The notes under the pieces: model-generated
What the model saw: the letters and a program-made list of their open reading frames with translations, nothing else
Told to the model about the DNA's origin: nothing
Database searches by the model: none
NCBI RefSeq assembly: GCF_027924405.1
Contig: NZ_AP026978.1
Location: forward strand, 2,852,001 to 2,916,000
DNA: 64,000 bases
Source: Nocardia sputorum
GTDB taxonomy: Bacteria; Actinomycetota; Actinomycetes; Mycobacteriales; Mycobacteriaceae
Reading direction: 5' to 3'
Part shown: in pieces, positions 50,105 to 59,066 of the stretch
Layout of the letters: each line of letters begins with the position of its first letter
Position numbering within the stretch: position 1 is the stretch's first letter
Program-made: the position numbers and the translations under genes

Positions 50105-50110
50105 TAGGCT
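50105..50110 (+). promoter_or_regulatory. -10 element (TAGGCT) for Nudix gene
   Basis: TANNNT hexamer ending 6 nt before GTG 50117; predicts a leaderless mRNA. Confidence 0.5.
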
Positions 50111-50116
50111 GCGGCG

Positions 50117-50530
50117 GTGGCGGACGGGCGAGTGCGGCAACTGATCGACACGGTGGCATGGGTGCGCATCGAGGACGGACGAATCCTCTGCGCCAGACCG
50201 CGCGGCAAGGACATCTTCTACATCCCGGGCGGCAAGCGCGAGGGCGGCGAAACCGATCTGCAGACTCTGCTGCGCGAGATCGAGGAAGAGCTGACCGTCG
50301 CGCTGTTGCCGGAGACCGCCGCGCACGTGGGCACCTACGAGGCGTCGCACGGCCCGGTGGACGGGGCGGTGGTGCGAATGAGCTGCTACACCGCGGATTA
50401 CCGTGGAACGCTGGCCGCGAGCAGCGAAATCGAGGAGGTCGCGTGGTTCTCCTACGCCGACCGCGTTCTCGTCCCCCCGGTCGATCAGTTGCTGTTCGAC
50501 GATCTGGTGCACGCGGGCTTGCTACGGTGA
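50117..50530 (+). CDS. Nudix hydrolase
   Basis: 137 residues. Complete Nudix box GGKREGGETDLQTLLREIEEEL (positions ~41-62; G-x5-E-x7-REUxEE pattern). The substrate, a nucleoside diphosphate-linked compound, cannot be predicted. Leaderless GTG start. The next membrane-protein gene may begin by overlap at 50527. Confidence 0.9.
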   Translation: MADGRVRQLIDTVAWVRIEDGRILCARPRGKDIFYIPGGKREGGETDLQTLLREIEEELTVALLPETAAHVGTYEASHGPVDGAVVRMSCYTADYRGTLAASSEIEEVAWFSYADRVLVPPVDQLLFDDLVHAGLLR

Positions 50531-50549
50531 ATCGCGGACCGGACAGCGC

Positions 50550-50555
50550 TACCGT
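50550..50555 (+). promoter_or_regulatory. -10 element (TACCGT) for membrane-protein gene
   Basis: TANNNT hexamer predicting a start one base before ATG 50563. Confidence 0.35.
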
Positions 50556-50562
50556 CGGCGGT

Positions 50563-51060
50563 ATGTCGTGGCTTCGGACACTCCTGCGCTATGCCGCCTA
50601 CGCCCTGCGGGCGCTACCGCTGGCGGCGCGGCGGATTCCGACCCGGCTACGCGTGCCGCGGCGAATGCTCGGCGAATCCGTTCTGCCGCGTAAATTCTCC
50701 GCGCTGCGCTCGGTGTCGCACTCGGTGCTCAGCGGCGGGGTGGGCCTGCTGGCCTGGTTCCTGGCATTCCTCGCGGTCGTGGCCGCGTTCCGCGGCGTCT
50801 GCTTCCCGCTCGTCGCCGGTGACGACCTGCACGGGTCCTGGGGCGGGCCCACCTTGGCGGGCGCTTGGGCGGTGCACGCGGTGCTGGGCGTCGGTCTGCT
50901 GCCGGTGTGGCTGCTGATTCTGTCCGGTCTGGGCGCGTTCCAGTTGCGGCTCACCCGCGGGCTGCTCGGCCGGAACGGGCCGCGGTGGCCCGCTCCGGTC
51001 GCGGTCGCGCTCGTCGCGGGCGGCGTGCTGCTTTTCGTGGCCTGGCTACGGCAGGTGTGA
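50563..51060 (+). CDS. Small membrane protein, unknown function
   Basis: 165 residues from ATG 50563; GTG 50527, overlapping the Nudix stop, would add 12 residues. An Arg-rich N-terminus (ALRALPLAARRIPTRLRVPRR) is followed by about three transmembrane helices (near 59-78, 101-125, 144-160). No family recognised. Confidence 0.7.
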   Translation: MSWLRTLLRYAAYALRALPLAARRIPTRLRVPRRMLGESVLPRKFSALRSVSHSVLSGGVGLLAWFLAFLAVVAAFRGVCFPLVAGDDLHGSWGGPTLAGAWAVHAVLGVGLLPVWLLILSGLGAFQLRLTRGLLGRNGPRWPAPVAVALVAGGVLLFVAWLRQV

Positions 51061-51080
51061 GGCCCGCCGAAGCCTAGGGG

Positions 51081-51101
51081 GCGCCCTCGCCGCGGGGGCG
51101 C
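51081..51101. terminator. Hairpin between convergent genes
   Basis: GCGCCC (51081-51086) pairs with GGGCGC (51096-51101) in the 41-bp gap between the membrane-protein stop and the cvnD stop. Confidence 0.4.
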
Positions 51102-51701
51102 TCAGGTGGTGGCGTGTGCGCGCTGCGCCCGCTGGATCAGGTGCTCCACGAGGGTGAGCAGCACGTCTTTGCAGGAGCTGCGGTCGCGCGCGTCGCAGAG
51201 CATGACGGGGGTGACCGAGTCGAGGTCGAGGGCGTCACGCACTTCGTCGATGGTGTAGCGCGGCGCGCCGTCGAAGCAGTTGACGCCCACCATGAACGGC
51301 AGGCGGCGCCGCTCGAAGAAGTCCACGGCCGCGAAGGAGTTGCCCAGCCTGCGAGTGTCGGCCAGCACGACAGCGCCGAGCGCGCCGCGCGCCAGTTCGT
51401 CCCAGAGGAACCAGAACCGGTCCTGCCCGGGTGTGCCGAACAGGTACAGCACCAGGTCACGGTCGATGGTGAGCCTGCCGAAGTCCAGGGCGACGGTGGT
51501 CGTGGACTTCTGCTCGACGCCCGACAGATCGTCGATGCCGGTGCTCACCTCGGTGATCAGCTCCTCGGTGCGCAAGGGCGCGACCTCGCTGATGGCCGAG
51601 ACCATCGTGGTCTTGCCGACGCCGAACCCGCCGGCGACGAGGATCTTGACCGACGCGGCCAGCTGCGGTGTGCCGCTCGGGTCAAAGTTTTCGGATTCCA
51701 T
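51102..51701 (-). CDS. cvnD: Conservon GTPase (CvnD-like)
   Basis: 199 residues from ATG 51701; ATG 51731 is an alternative. Small GTPase-like protein: P-loop GGFGVGKTT (24-32), switch-II GTPGQDRFWFLWDEL, and VNCFDG in place of the usual NKxD. Fourth gene of a conservon (kinase-like, roadblock, DUF742, GTPase), overlapping the DUF742 gene by 20 nt. In Streptomyces such complexes assemble at the membrane and affect development or metabolism. Confidence 0.9.
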   Translation of the reverse strand: MESENFDPSGTPQLAASVKILVAGGFGVGKTTMVSAISEVAPLRTEELITEVSTGIDDLSGVEQKSTTTVALDFGRLTIDRDLVLYLFGTPGQDRFWFLWDELARGALGAVVLADTRRLGNSFAAVDFFERRRLPFMVGVNCFDGAPRYTIDEVRDALDLDSVTPVMLCDARDRSSCKDVLLTLVEHLIQRAQRAHATT

Positions 51702-52056
51702 CCAGTACCGCTCGCAATATGTTGAGGTCATCGGGTCCGGCCTCCGTCGGAACGGGAGCACGGAAAATCAGTTGCCCGTCGCCGATCAGGTCACCGACGA
51801 GGATCTTCGTCACCGCCAGCGGCAAACGCAACTGTGCGGAGAGTTCGGCGACGGTCTGCGAAACCCGGCACAGCCGAAGGATATCGGCGTACTCGGGTTC
51901 ACTGCGTCGCAACGTGGGCGCGGAGGTGTCCGCGATCACGGTGGTGAGCATATCCAGTTCGGGTCCGGCGCCCGCGGTGCGCCCGCGGGTGAGCGCGTAG
52001 GGACGCACCAGCGGTCCGGCCGCCTCATCGAACCAGGGCTCACGCGGATGGGTCAT
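51682..52056 (-). CDS. cvnC: Conservon DUF742 protein (CvnC-like)
   Basis: 124 residues from ATG 52056. GPLVRPYALTRGRT and the winged-helix-like RRSEPEYADILRLCRVSQTVAELSAQLRLPLAVTKILVGDLI are the DUF742 hallmarks. Third conservon gene, 8 bp after cvnB. Confidence 0.9.
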   Translation of the reverse strand: MTHPREPWFDEAAGPLVRPYALTRGRTAGAGPELDMLTTVIADTSAPTLRRSEPEYADILRLCRVSQTVAELSAQLRLPLAVTKILVGDLIGDGQLIFRAPVPTEAGPDDLNILRAVLDGIRKL

Positions 52057-52064
52057 GGCAGGAC

Positions 52065-52478
52065 TTACTCGACATGTCCGACGAGGTCTTGACGGGCAGT
52101 CGTGGACAGGTAGTTGCCGACCCGCTGCACGGTCAGGTTCATCTCGTAGGCCACCATGCCGAGGTTGGCCGATTCGGCGGCTTGCAGTGCCAGGCAGGCG
52201 TTGTCGCCCGCGGAGGTCACGAACAGCACCGCGCGGTCGAGTTCGATGACCGCCTGCCGGACGCCACCGCCGTCGAATCGGTTGCCCGCGCTGCGCGCCA
52301 GCCCGTAGAGCGCCGAGGACATCGCGCCGAAATGTTCGGCGTCCTCGCGGCTCATACCGCTGGAGCGGCCCAGTAGTAGCCCGTCGGTGGACAGCACCAC
52401 CGCGTGGCGCACGCCGGCCAGCCGGTCGACGAGATCGTCGAGCAGCCAATTCAGATCACCTGCGGGAGAAGCGGACAC
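52065..52478 (-). CDS. cvnB: Conservon roadblock/LC7 protein (CvnB-like)
   Basis: 137 residues from GTG 52478, 2 nt after the cvnA stop. Roadblock fold: LNWLLDDLVDRLAGVRHAVVLSTDGLLLGRSSGMSREDAEHFGAMSSAL and VIELDRAVLFVTSAGDNACLALQA. MglB-like; expected to act on the partner GTPase CvnD. Confidence 0.9.
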   Translation of the reverse strand: MSASPAGDLNWLLDDLVDRLAGVRHAVVLSTDGLLLGRSSGMSREDAEHFGAMSSALYGLARSAGNRFDGGGVRQAVIELDRAVLFVTSAGDNACLALQAAESANLGMVAYEMNLTVQRVGNYLSTTARQDLVGHVE

Positions 52479-52480
52479 CC

Positions 52481-54847
52481 CTAGCCTTCCTGTTCGTCGG
52501 AGATGACGGCGCGACGGCCCTGCCTGGTCCCGTTCTCGATGGCGGACATCAGATCGCGGGCCTGCTCGGCGGAGCGTGGCGGCTGCACGGAGGCGGCCTG
52601 CTCCTGGACCGGCTGCGCCAATTGCGGTGCGAGGTTGGTCTGTCGGGTGCGCCGGGGAAGCGCCGGGCGGCCGTCGGGGCCCGGTTGCATCGGCGCCTCG
52701 GTATACGGGCGGGGTCCGTAGCGCGGGAGCGCGGCGGCTTCGACCGGCAGGGTCGCGACGGACGACGGCGCGGTCTGCACTGCGGTCTCCGTCTCCGCCG
52801 CGACCGACGGGCCGTCGAAGAGCCTGCCGCGGCGGCCGGGATCGGTGAGCTCCGCCGGTGTCTGCGGCGCACCGGAATCGGTCGCGATGAGGGCGGACGG
52901 AACCAGCACGATGGCCTTGATGCCGCCGTAGTCGGAGTCCGAGAGCCGCACCGCGATGCCGTGGCGCGCGGCCAGCTGCGCGACCACGAACAACCCCAGC
53001 CGCGAGTCCGCCGACAGCGCAGCCACCCCGAAATCCGGTGGATCGCATAGCATCTCGTTCATCGTGGCCCGGTCTTCTTCGGACATGCCCATGCCCTGGT
53101 CGGCGATCTCGACCACGATGCCCTTGCCGACCACGTTGCCGGAGACCTCGACCCGCGACTGCGGTGGCGAGAAGGAGGTCGCGTTGTCCACCAGTTCGGC
53201 GAGCAGGTGGATGAGGTCGGCGACCACGGTGCCGAGCACGCGGACCTCGGGCAGCCGGGCCACCCGGACCCGGGCGTAGTCGAGCGTCTCGCCGACGGCG
53301 CTGCGCACCAAATCGACCAGCGGGACCGGGTTGCGCCACTGCCTGCCCGGTTTGCCGCCGCCGAGGATGGTGAGGTTCTCGGCGTTGCGCCGCTCGCGCG
53401 TCGCGAGGTGGTCGAGCCGGAACAACGTGTCGAGCAGGACCGGATCCTCCTGCCGCTGCTCGGCTTCGTCCAGAATCTCCAGCTGCCGGTGCACTACGAT
53501 CTGGCTGCGGTGCGCGATGTTCAGGAAGACCGCCTTCACGCCTTCCCGGGTGCGGGCCTCGGCCACCGCCGCGGCGACGGCGGCGGAATGCGCGTGCTGG
53601 AACGCCTTGGCCACCTGGCCGATCTCGTCGCTGCCGTAGTCGAGAACGGAGGATTCGGCCGCGGGGTCGACGGTTTCGCCGTCGCGCAGTCTGCGCATCA
53701 TGTCCGGCAACCGTTCGTCGGCCAAGGCCAGCGTCTGCCCGCGCAGCCGCTTCAATCGGCGGATCACGCGGTTGGCGATGATCACCGCGATGAGGAACGC
53801 CAGCACGCTGACCACCAGCACGCCGCCGCCCGCGAACGCGGATCTGGTCGCGGCCGCGGCGGCCTTGTCCTCCGCGAGTTTCTGCGAGGCCCGGTTGTGC
53901 GTGGTCCAGGCGTCGATCAGGCCGCGGTTGACCTCGGCGGCCGCGCTGTGCCATTCCTGCGTGCTCAGCGGTAGCGGTGGCGGGCTCGACGCTCGCGCAC
54001 CGCTGCCGGATGTGCTCGATCCGGTCGAGGGCGGCTGAGCGGATGCCATGGCGCGCTGGACGACGGCGTTCTCCATGGTGGTGAGCTGCTGCCAGGCCGG
54101 ACTGGCGATGAGCGTCTGCAGATGACGCTGTTCCGCGCCTTCCAACTCGGCGCCGAGCGCGGCGATCTCGCTGTGGTAGAAGCCGATCTGGCGGATGTAC
54201 TCCTCGGCGGGGATGGCCGGGGGTGTGGGGCCGTCGATGTACAGGCCGCCCAGCGCGTTGCTGCGCGCCATCGCCTCGGTGGCGTTGAACAGCCGCATGC
54301 CGGTGGCGATCCGGACGCCGATCTCGGTGTACGGCGCGGTCTGCTCGGCGACCTTGGTGCCCACGGAGATGACGTCGAGCAGGCGGTTGTAGAACATGTA
54401 CGCGTCCGCGGGCGGCAGCGCGGCGGCGTCGACGCCGCCGCGCACGGCGCTCATGTTCTGCGTGAGGGTGGTGAAGTTGGCCACGTTGTCGCCGAGCTTG
54501 GAGTCGTCGACGTCGCGGATACCTTCGGAGGCCTGGATCAGGCCGCGCAGCGCCCCGTCCAGACGCATGCGCGCGGCGCCCAGCGCGGTCGCCGCGGTGC
54601 CGTCGCCGGACAGGTGCGCGAGTGTCAGGTGGCGTTCCTGCTGGACCGCCTCCATCATCTCCCTGGTCGAGGGGATGGCTTTCTGGTTCTCGGCCGCCCA
54701 GTCCTTGGCTTTGGTTCCCTCCGCGACCAGATAGCTCGTAGCACCCACACCGACGACAAGCAGAGTCAGGCTCGGGATGAGCGCGATCGCCAGAATCCGG
54801 GTGCGGACCCCGAGCCTCGCTCTGAACATCGGCACAACGTAATCCAC
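52481..54847 (-). CDS. cvnA: Conservon sensor histidine kinase-like protein (CvnA-like)
   Basis: 788 residues from GTG 54847; ATG 54829 is an alternative. TM helices 17-42 and ~338-360 flank an extracytoplasmic nitrate/nitrite-sensor-like domain with a Pro/Ser-rich end. The cytoplasmic part has a HAMP-like region, AHRSQ with His446, and an HATPase domain with the N-box ELVDNATSFSPP (551-562) and DQGMGMS (583-589), then a long disordered Pro-rich tail. No response regulator is encoded nearby, as usual in conservons. Confidence 0.92.
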   Translation of the reverse strand: MDYVVPMFRARLGVRTRILAIALIPSLTLLVVGVGATSYLVAEGTKAKDWAAENQKAIPSTREMMEAVQQERHLTLAHLSGDGTAATALGAARMRLDGALRGLIQASEGIRDVDDSKLGDNVANFTTLTQNMSAVRGGVDAAALPPADAYMFYNRLLDVISVGTKVAEQTAPYTEIGVRIATGMRLFNATEAMARSNALGGLYIDGPTPPAIPAEEYIRQIGFYHSEIAALGAELEGAEQRHLQTLIASPAWQQLTTMENAVVQRAMASAQPPSTGSSTSGSGARASSPPPLPLSTQEWHSAAAEVNRGLIDAWTTHNRASQKLAEDKAAAAATRSAFAGGGVLVVSVLAFLIAVIIANRVIRRLKRLRGQTLALADERLPDMMRRLRDGETVDPAAESSVLDYGSDEIGQVAKAFQHAHSAAVAAAVAEARTREGVKAVFLNIAHRSQIVVHRQLEILDEAEQRQEDPVLLDTLFRLDHLATRERRNAENLTILGGGKPGRQWRNPVPLVDLVRSAVGETLDYARVRVARLPEVRVLGTVVADLIHLLAELVDNATSFSPPQSRVEVSGNVVGKGIVVEIADQGMGMSEEDRATMNEMLCDPPDFGVAALSADSRLGLFVVAQLAARHGIAVRLSDSDYGGIKAIVLVPSALIATDSGAPQTPAELTDPGRRGRLFDGPSVAAETETAVQTAPSSVATLPVEAAALPRYGPRPYTEAPMQPGPDGRPALPRRTRQTNLAPQLAQPVQEQAASVQPPRSAEQARDLMSAIENGTRQGRRAVISDEQEG

Positions 54848-55060
54848 GAACCGGGCGATCCGGCCGCTCTGTCCCGGTGAGCGGGACTCGATTTGACTCG
54901 GCAGTTGCTCTTGTGCGCTGTCGGCGTTGCGCCGAAATTAATTGCCGCCGTGCATAACTCTAACTCGCCCGTGCGGGTGCGACCGACCTGTGCGGGCACG
55001 CAGCGACTCGCGGCGCGGGAAATCCTCCCGTGGCCGGTTCAGAGCCCGCCGCGCGCGGCG

Positions 55061-55066
55061 TAGATT
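55061..55066 (+). promoter_or_regulatory. -10 element (TAGATT) for gabD2
   Basis: TANNNT hexamer about 38 nt before ATG 55105; unlike several neighbours this gene has a leader with an AGGAGG ribosome site. The -35 is unclear. Confidence 0.4.
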
Positions 55067-55104
55067 GTGTGTATCCCTCGGTTACTCACAAGTAGGAGGC
55101 AACG

Positions 55105-56658
55105 ATGCCCGCGCCGGAAGCCGATGTATTCGACCGCCTGAGCGCGCTGGCCGCGATCGAGGCGCCCGCAGACCGTCAGCGCAGGAAGATCACCGAGACG
55201 TTCACCGGGAACCCGCTGGGCAGCGTGCCGGTCGGCACTGCGGCCGACGTCGCCGCCGCCTTCGGCAAGGCCAGAACCGCGCAGGAGCGCTGGGCGGCCC
55301 GGCCGGTGGCCGAACGCGCCGCTGTGCTGAATCGGTACCGCGCGCTGGTGGTCGAGCATCGCGAGTTCCTGATGGACGTGGTGCAGGCCGAGACCGGCAA
55401 GGCGCGCTGGGCGGCCCAGGAAGAAATCATGGGGCTGATGTTCGCGGCCCGGTATTTCGCCAGGATCGCACCGAGTCTGCTGGACGCTCATCGCGTACCG
55501 GGCGCGTTCCCCGTGCTCAACCGCGCCTCCGTCCGGTACCAGCCCAAAGGCGTCGTCGGTGTCATCGCGCCGTGGAACTATCCGCTGCTGCTGTCGATCG
55601 GCGATTCCATCCCGGCGCTCATCGCGGGCAACGCCGTGGTGGTCAAGCCCGACAGCCAGACCCCGTTCTCCACGCTGGCCGGGGCCGAGTTGCTCTACCG
55701 GGCGGGTCTGCCGCGCGAGCTGCTCGCGGTCGTCCCCGGCCCGGGCAATGTGGTCGGCACCGCGATCGTCGAGGACTGCGACTATCTGATGTTCACCGGT
55801 TCCTCCGCGACCGGCCGCACCCTGGCCGAGCAGTGTGGCCGCAGGCTGATCGGCTTCTCCGCCGAACTCGGCGGGAAGAACCCGATGATCGTCACCGCGG
55901 GCGCCGACTTGGACAAAGCCGCCAAGGCGGCCGTGCGCGCCTGCTTCTCCAACGCCGGGCAGCTGTGTATCTCGATCGAGCGGCTGTATGTGGAGCGCGC
56001 GGTCGCCGCGGCGTTCACCGAGAAATTCGTGGCCGCGGTGAACGCGGCGAAACTCGGCGCCGCCTACGACTATTCGACCGACATCGGCAGCCTCATCTCC
56101 GAAGCCCAACTGGAGACGGTGTCCAAGCACGTCGCGGACGCCACCTCGAAGGGGGCGAAGGTGCTCACCGGCGGCACGGCCCGGCCGGATCTGGGTCCGC
56201 TGTTCTTCGAGCCGACCGTGCTCGCCGACGTGACCGATGAGATGGAATGCGGTCGCGACGAGACCTTCGGCCCGCTGGTGTCGATCTATCCGGTCGACAG
56301 CGTCGATGAGGCCGTGCGCCTGGCCAACGACACCGACTACGGCCTCAACGCCTCGGTGTGGGCGGCGAGCAAGTCCGAAGGCGAGCGGATCGCGGCGCGG
56401 CTGCACGCGGGCACGGTCTGCGTGGACGAAGGCTACGCGCCGGCGTGGGGCACCACCGGAGCCCCGATGGGCGGCATGGGCATCTCCGGTGTGGGGCGCA
56501 GGCACGGTCCGGACGGTCTGCTCAAGTTCACCGAACCGCAAACGGTCGTGGTCACGCGCTTCATGAATCTCGACGCGCCCAAGCTGTTCCCCAAAGACAG
56601 GTGGCAGCCGTTCCTGATGACCGTGGCCCGCAGTCTGCGGTTCCTGCCCGGACGCTGA
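55105..56658 (+). CDS. gabD2: Succinate-semialdehyde dehydrogenase (NADP+), GabD2 type
   Basis: 517 residues, matching mycobacterial GabD2 length. Aldehyde dehydrogenase fold: APWNYPLLLSIGDSIPALIAGNAVVVKPD, FTGSSATGR, catalytic Glu254 (AELGGKNP) and Cys288 (NAGQLCISIER), with the GabD2-like C-terminus RFMNLDAPKLFPKDRWQPFLMTVARSLRFLPGR. Oxidises succinic semialdehyde to succinate. Followed by a strong hairpin terminator. Confidence 0.9.
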   Translation: MPAPEADVFDRLSALAAIEAPADRQRRKITETFTGNPLGSVPVGTAADVAAAFGKARTAQERWAARPVAERAAVLNRYRALVVEHREFLMDVVQAETGKARWAAQEEIMGLMFAARYFARIAPSLLDAHRVPGAFPVLNRASVRYQPKGVVGVIAPWNYPLLLSIGDSIPALIAGNAVVVKPDSQTPFSTLAGAELLYRAGLPRELLAVVPGPGNVVGTAIVEDCDYLMFTGSSATGRTLAEQCGRRLIGFSAELGGKNPMIVTAGADLDKAAKAAVRACFSNAGQLCISIERLYVERAVAAAFTEKFVAAVNAAKLGAAYDYSTDIGSLISEAQLETVSKHVADATSKGAKVLTGGTARPDLGPLFFEPTVLADVTDEMECGRDETFGPLVSIYPVDSVDEAVRLANDTDYGLNASVWAASKSEGERIAARLHAGTVCVDEGYAPAWGTTGAPMGGMGISGVGRRHGPDGLLKFTEPQTVVVTRFMNLDAPKLFPKDRWQPFLMTVARSLRFLPGR

Positions 56659-56666
56659 CGCACGAC

Positions 56667-56700
56667 GTCCGCCCGGGTGGTCGTGCCCACCCGGGCGGAC
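56667..56700. terminator. Strong bidirectional hairpin terminator
   Basis: A perfect 14-bp stem (56667-56680 pairing with 56687-56700; arm GTCCGCCCGGGTGG) with a 6-nt loop in the gap between gabD2 and the convergent DUF779 gene. No U-tract, as often in high-GC actinobacteria. Confidence 0.8.
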
Positions 56701-56726
56701 GATCCGCCGGTTCGTTCGCGCAGGGG

Positions 56727-57209
56727 TCACGCCAACCGGTCGGCTCCGGTGCGCGGCGGCCCTCCGGCCGCCAGCGCCGCTGCTTCCTCGTCGGTGAGCA
56801 GCCGTGATCTGAGGACGAATCGCAGGCCGTCGAGCGCGTCCGAAGCGCGGCCGCCGGGCGCATCGGTCACATCCACGGTCACATGGGTGTGCTTCCAATG
56901 CTCGTATTGCTCGCCGCTGATCCAGAATTCGGTGTGCCAGGGGAGGCTTCCGAGCAGGACGTCCGCGCCGTCGATCCGGGATTCCCGGATGGGCAGGCAG
57001 CGGGGCTCGACGCTGTCGCGGTGTCCGCCGGACTGATGCAGCAGCACAGCCCCGTGCTGGTGGATGACGCGGCGCAAGGCGGCTCTGGCGCGATCGGTGA
57101 TGTCCACCCGGTGCGTTCCCGCGTCGGCGGACCGGCGTGGATGACGTGGCCGGCGTGTGTCGGGTAGTCGGCGATGCCGGAGTCCCGGCACCGATCTGGC
57201 AAAGCTCAT
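56727..57209 (-). CDS. DUF779 family protein, divergent
   Basis: 160 residues from ATG 57209 (GAGGA upstream); GTG 57107 would give a 126-residue version close to family length. ITDRARAALRRVIHQHGAVLLHQSGGHRDS, DVLLGSLPWHTEFWISGEQYEHWKHTHVTVDV and GLRFVLRSRLL align with DUF779. The usual QSGGCC cysteine pair is His-Arg here, and the first ~35 residues are Arg/Pro-rich and unlike the family. DUF779 is normally paired with an ExaC-type aldehyde dehydrogenase, which is absent; only the regulator remains upstream. Confidence 0.7.
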   Translation of the reverse strand: MSFARSVPGLRHRRLPDTRRPRHPRRSADAGTHRVDITDRARAALRRVIHQHGAVLLHQSGGHRDSVEPRCLPIRESRIDGADVLLGSLPWHTEFWISGEQYEHWKHTHVTVDVTDAPGGRASDALDGLRFVLRSRLLTDEEAAALAAGGPPRTGADRLA

Positions 57210-57282
57210 GATTCCTCGCTGATGTATCTCGGACCGACTCACTATGGTCCGCGGAGGTTGGCGCGAGGTTGGTGTGAGAACG

Positions 57283-58497
57283 TCAGTCGCGCAACGCGGT
57301 ATGCAGCCGAGCCGCGACCACCGCGCGCCGCACGTCGTCGGGCGGGAGCAACCGCAGCGCGTGCTCGTGGACCGCGATGTCGCGGGGTGCGCGTTCGCCG
57401 AACGCGACCGCGTGTTCTGCCCGGTCGCCGGTGAGCACGGCGGTCCGCACGCCCACGTCGAGATGGTCGCGCCACCGCAACACGGCGGGCGCCTCCGATC
57501 CGGGCAGCAGCGGCCCCCGGTACAGCCACACCGCCGAGGTGGTGTCGCCCGCGGTGACGGCGGCGAGCAGGTCGACGGCATCGCAGGAGACCGGACCGGT
57601 CAGCGCGTACCGGCGATTGCTGATGTCGCCTCCGATCGCCCGGCGCAGATGCGAGACATCGGCTTTGAGCGTGCTGATGGAAACCGACCGGTCGCCGTAC
57701 AGGGCGGCGTGCAATTGCTCGGGGGTGAAGCCGTCCGGCTGGAGCGCCAGCAGCGCGAGAATTTCCAGTTGCCGAGGCGGCAGCGGCAGCGGCACCCCGT
57801 CGCGCACCAGGCGTGCGGCGCCGAGGCATTCCAGCCGGATCCCCGGCGTGGGTACGGGCGCGGCGGTGCGCAACATCGTCTCCACCGCCGTCACCAGCGC
57901 CCGCACCGAGGTGAGCACCGCGGGATGCGAGCGCTCCCAGGAACTGGACAGGTCCAACGCGCCGACCTGTCTGCCGTCCGGCCCGTGGATGGGCGCGGAA
58001 TAGCAGACCCAGCCGTGCAGAGCGGCGATCAGGTGCTCGGCGGAGAACACCGTCGCAGGGCGATCGGTGTGCAGCGCCAGCGCCAAACCGTTGGTGCCCA
58101 TATGGCTTTCGCCCCAGCACCCGCCCGGGGCGAGATTGACCTGTTCGGCCTGCCTGCGCAGCGTGCGCTCGCCGCAGGACCACAAGACGGTGCCCGCGCT
58201 GTCGGTGACCACGGCCAGGTAGCCGGAGTCCTCGGTGACGGCGCGCAGTTCACCCGCCAGCGCCGTCACCGGTTCCCGGAGTGGGGACGCCGCCCAGCGA
58301 TCACCGATGTCGTCCACCGCGGGCGCGACCGTGGTGCCGGGATCGACGGTGTACATCGACCGCCGCCACGACTGCGCTACTTCGTTGCGGAGGACAGCGG
58401 CGCTGGGCCGGGACGTCACCTGTGGAGCCGTCGCCCAACGCTCCCATTCTTTTTCCAGTTCGACCCGCTGCTGTGTGAGGGTGCGGAACTGCGCCAC
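57283..58497 (-). CDS. GAF-domain transcriptional regulator with C-terminal winged helix
   Basis: 404 residues from GTG 58497. SWRRSM near residue 45 and a GAF domain (~80-200; TDSAGTVLWSCGE, GGCWGESHMGTNGLALALHT, SAPIHGPDGRQVGALDLSS), then a winged-helix output region (~240-320; PPRQLEILALLALQPDGFTPEQLHAALYGD). This is the actinobacterial regulator type that accompanies ExaC-DUF779 aldehyde detoxification genes. It lies 73 bp upstream of the DUF779 gene on the same strand. Confidence 0.85.
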   Translation of the reverse strand: MAQFRTLTQQRVELEKEWERWATAPQVTSRPSAAVLRNEVAQSWRRSMYTVDPGTTVAPAVDDIGDRWAASPLREPVTALAGELRAVTEDSGYLAVVTDSAGTVLWSCGERTLRRQAEQVNLAPGGCWGESHMGTNGLALALHTDRPATVFSAEHLIAALHGWVCYSAPIHGPDGRQVGALDLSSSWERSHPAVLTSVRALVTAVETMLRTAAPVPTPGIRLECLGAARLVRDGVPLPLPPRQLEILALLALQPDGFTPEQLHAALYGDRSVSISTLKADVSHLRRAIGGDISNRRYALTGPVSCDAVDLLAAVTAGDTTSAVWLYRGPLLPGSEAPAVLRWRDHLDVGVRTAVLTGDRAEHAVAFGERAPRDIAVHEHALRLLPPDDVRRAVVAARLHTALRD

Positions 58498-58627
58498 GTG
58501 GAAGACCCATCGTCGTGTGAGCTCGTATTCGCACTCTCATTCTGGCGTACGCCGACCGGAGTGGCGAGCTGTTCGGGCCCCTACCGGCCGGTCGCGTCAG
58601 CTTCGAGCGAACGCGGCGACGAAGCCC

Positions 58628-58633
58628 TAGGCT
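58628..58633 (+). promoter_or_regulatory. -10 element (TAGGCT) for YjbR gene
   Basis: TANNNT hexamer ending 6 nt before ATG 58640; predicts a leaderless mRNA. Confidence 0.5.
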
Positions 58634-58639
58634 GCTGGC

Positions 58640-59062
58640 ATGGCGACCGGTTTACCGCGGGCACGCCTCGCCGACGTGCACGAAGTGGCTTCGGGCATGC
58701 CCTATGTGACCCGCGTCGACGGACCGCGCGGCAACCCGATCTACCAGGTCGGGGGCAAGTCGTTCGTGTTCTTCCGCACCCCTCGCCCGGACGCCGTGGA
58801 TCCGGGCACCGGCGAGCGCTACGCCGATGTGATCGTGATCTGGGTGCCGTCGGAGTCGGACAAGCAGGCGCTGGTCCAGGATCCGGACTCGCCGTTCTTC
58901 ACCACGCGGCATTTCGATGGGCATCCGTCGGTCCTGGTGCGCGCCGCTCACCTCGGCGAACTGAGTCGTCGAGAACTCACCGAGGTCATCCAGGACGCTT
59001 GGCTGTCGCGGGCCTCGCGCAAGCGCGCGGCGGACTGGCTGGCCGCCCATCCGCCGCGCTGA
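58640..59062 (+). CDS. MmcQ/YjbR family protein
   Basis: 140 residues. VHEVASGMPYVTRV, YQVGGKSFVFFRTPRPDA, FFTTRHFDGHPSVLVRAAHL and ELTEVIQDAWLSRASRKRAADWLA fit the YjbR double-wing DNA-binding-like fold. Function unknown for the family. Convergent with the lipoprotein gene, which ends 5 bp away. Confidence 0.85.
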   Translation: MATGLPRARLADVHEVASGMPYVTRVDGPRGNPIYQVGGKSFVFFRTPRPDAVDPGTGERYADVIVIWVPSESDKQALVQDPDSPFFTTRHFDGHPSVLVRAAHLGELSRRELTEVIQDAWLSRASRKRAADWLAAHPPR

Positions 59063-59066
59063 ACGG

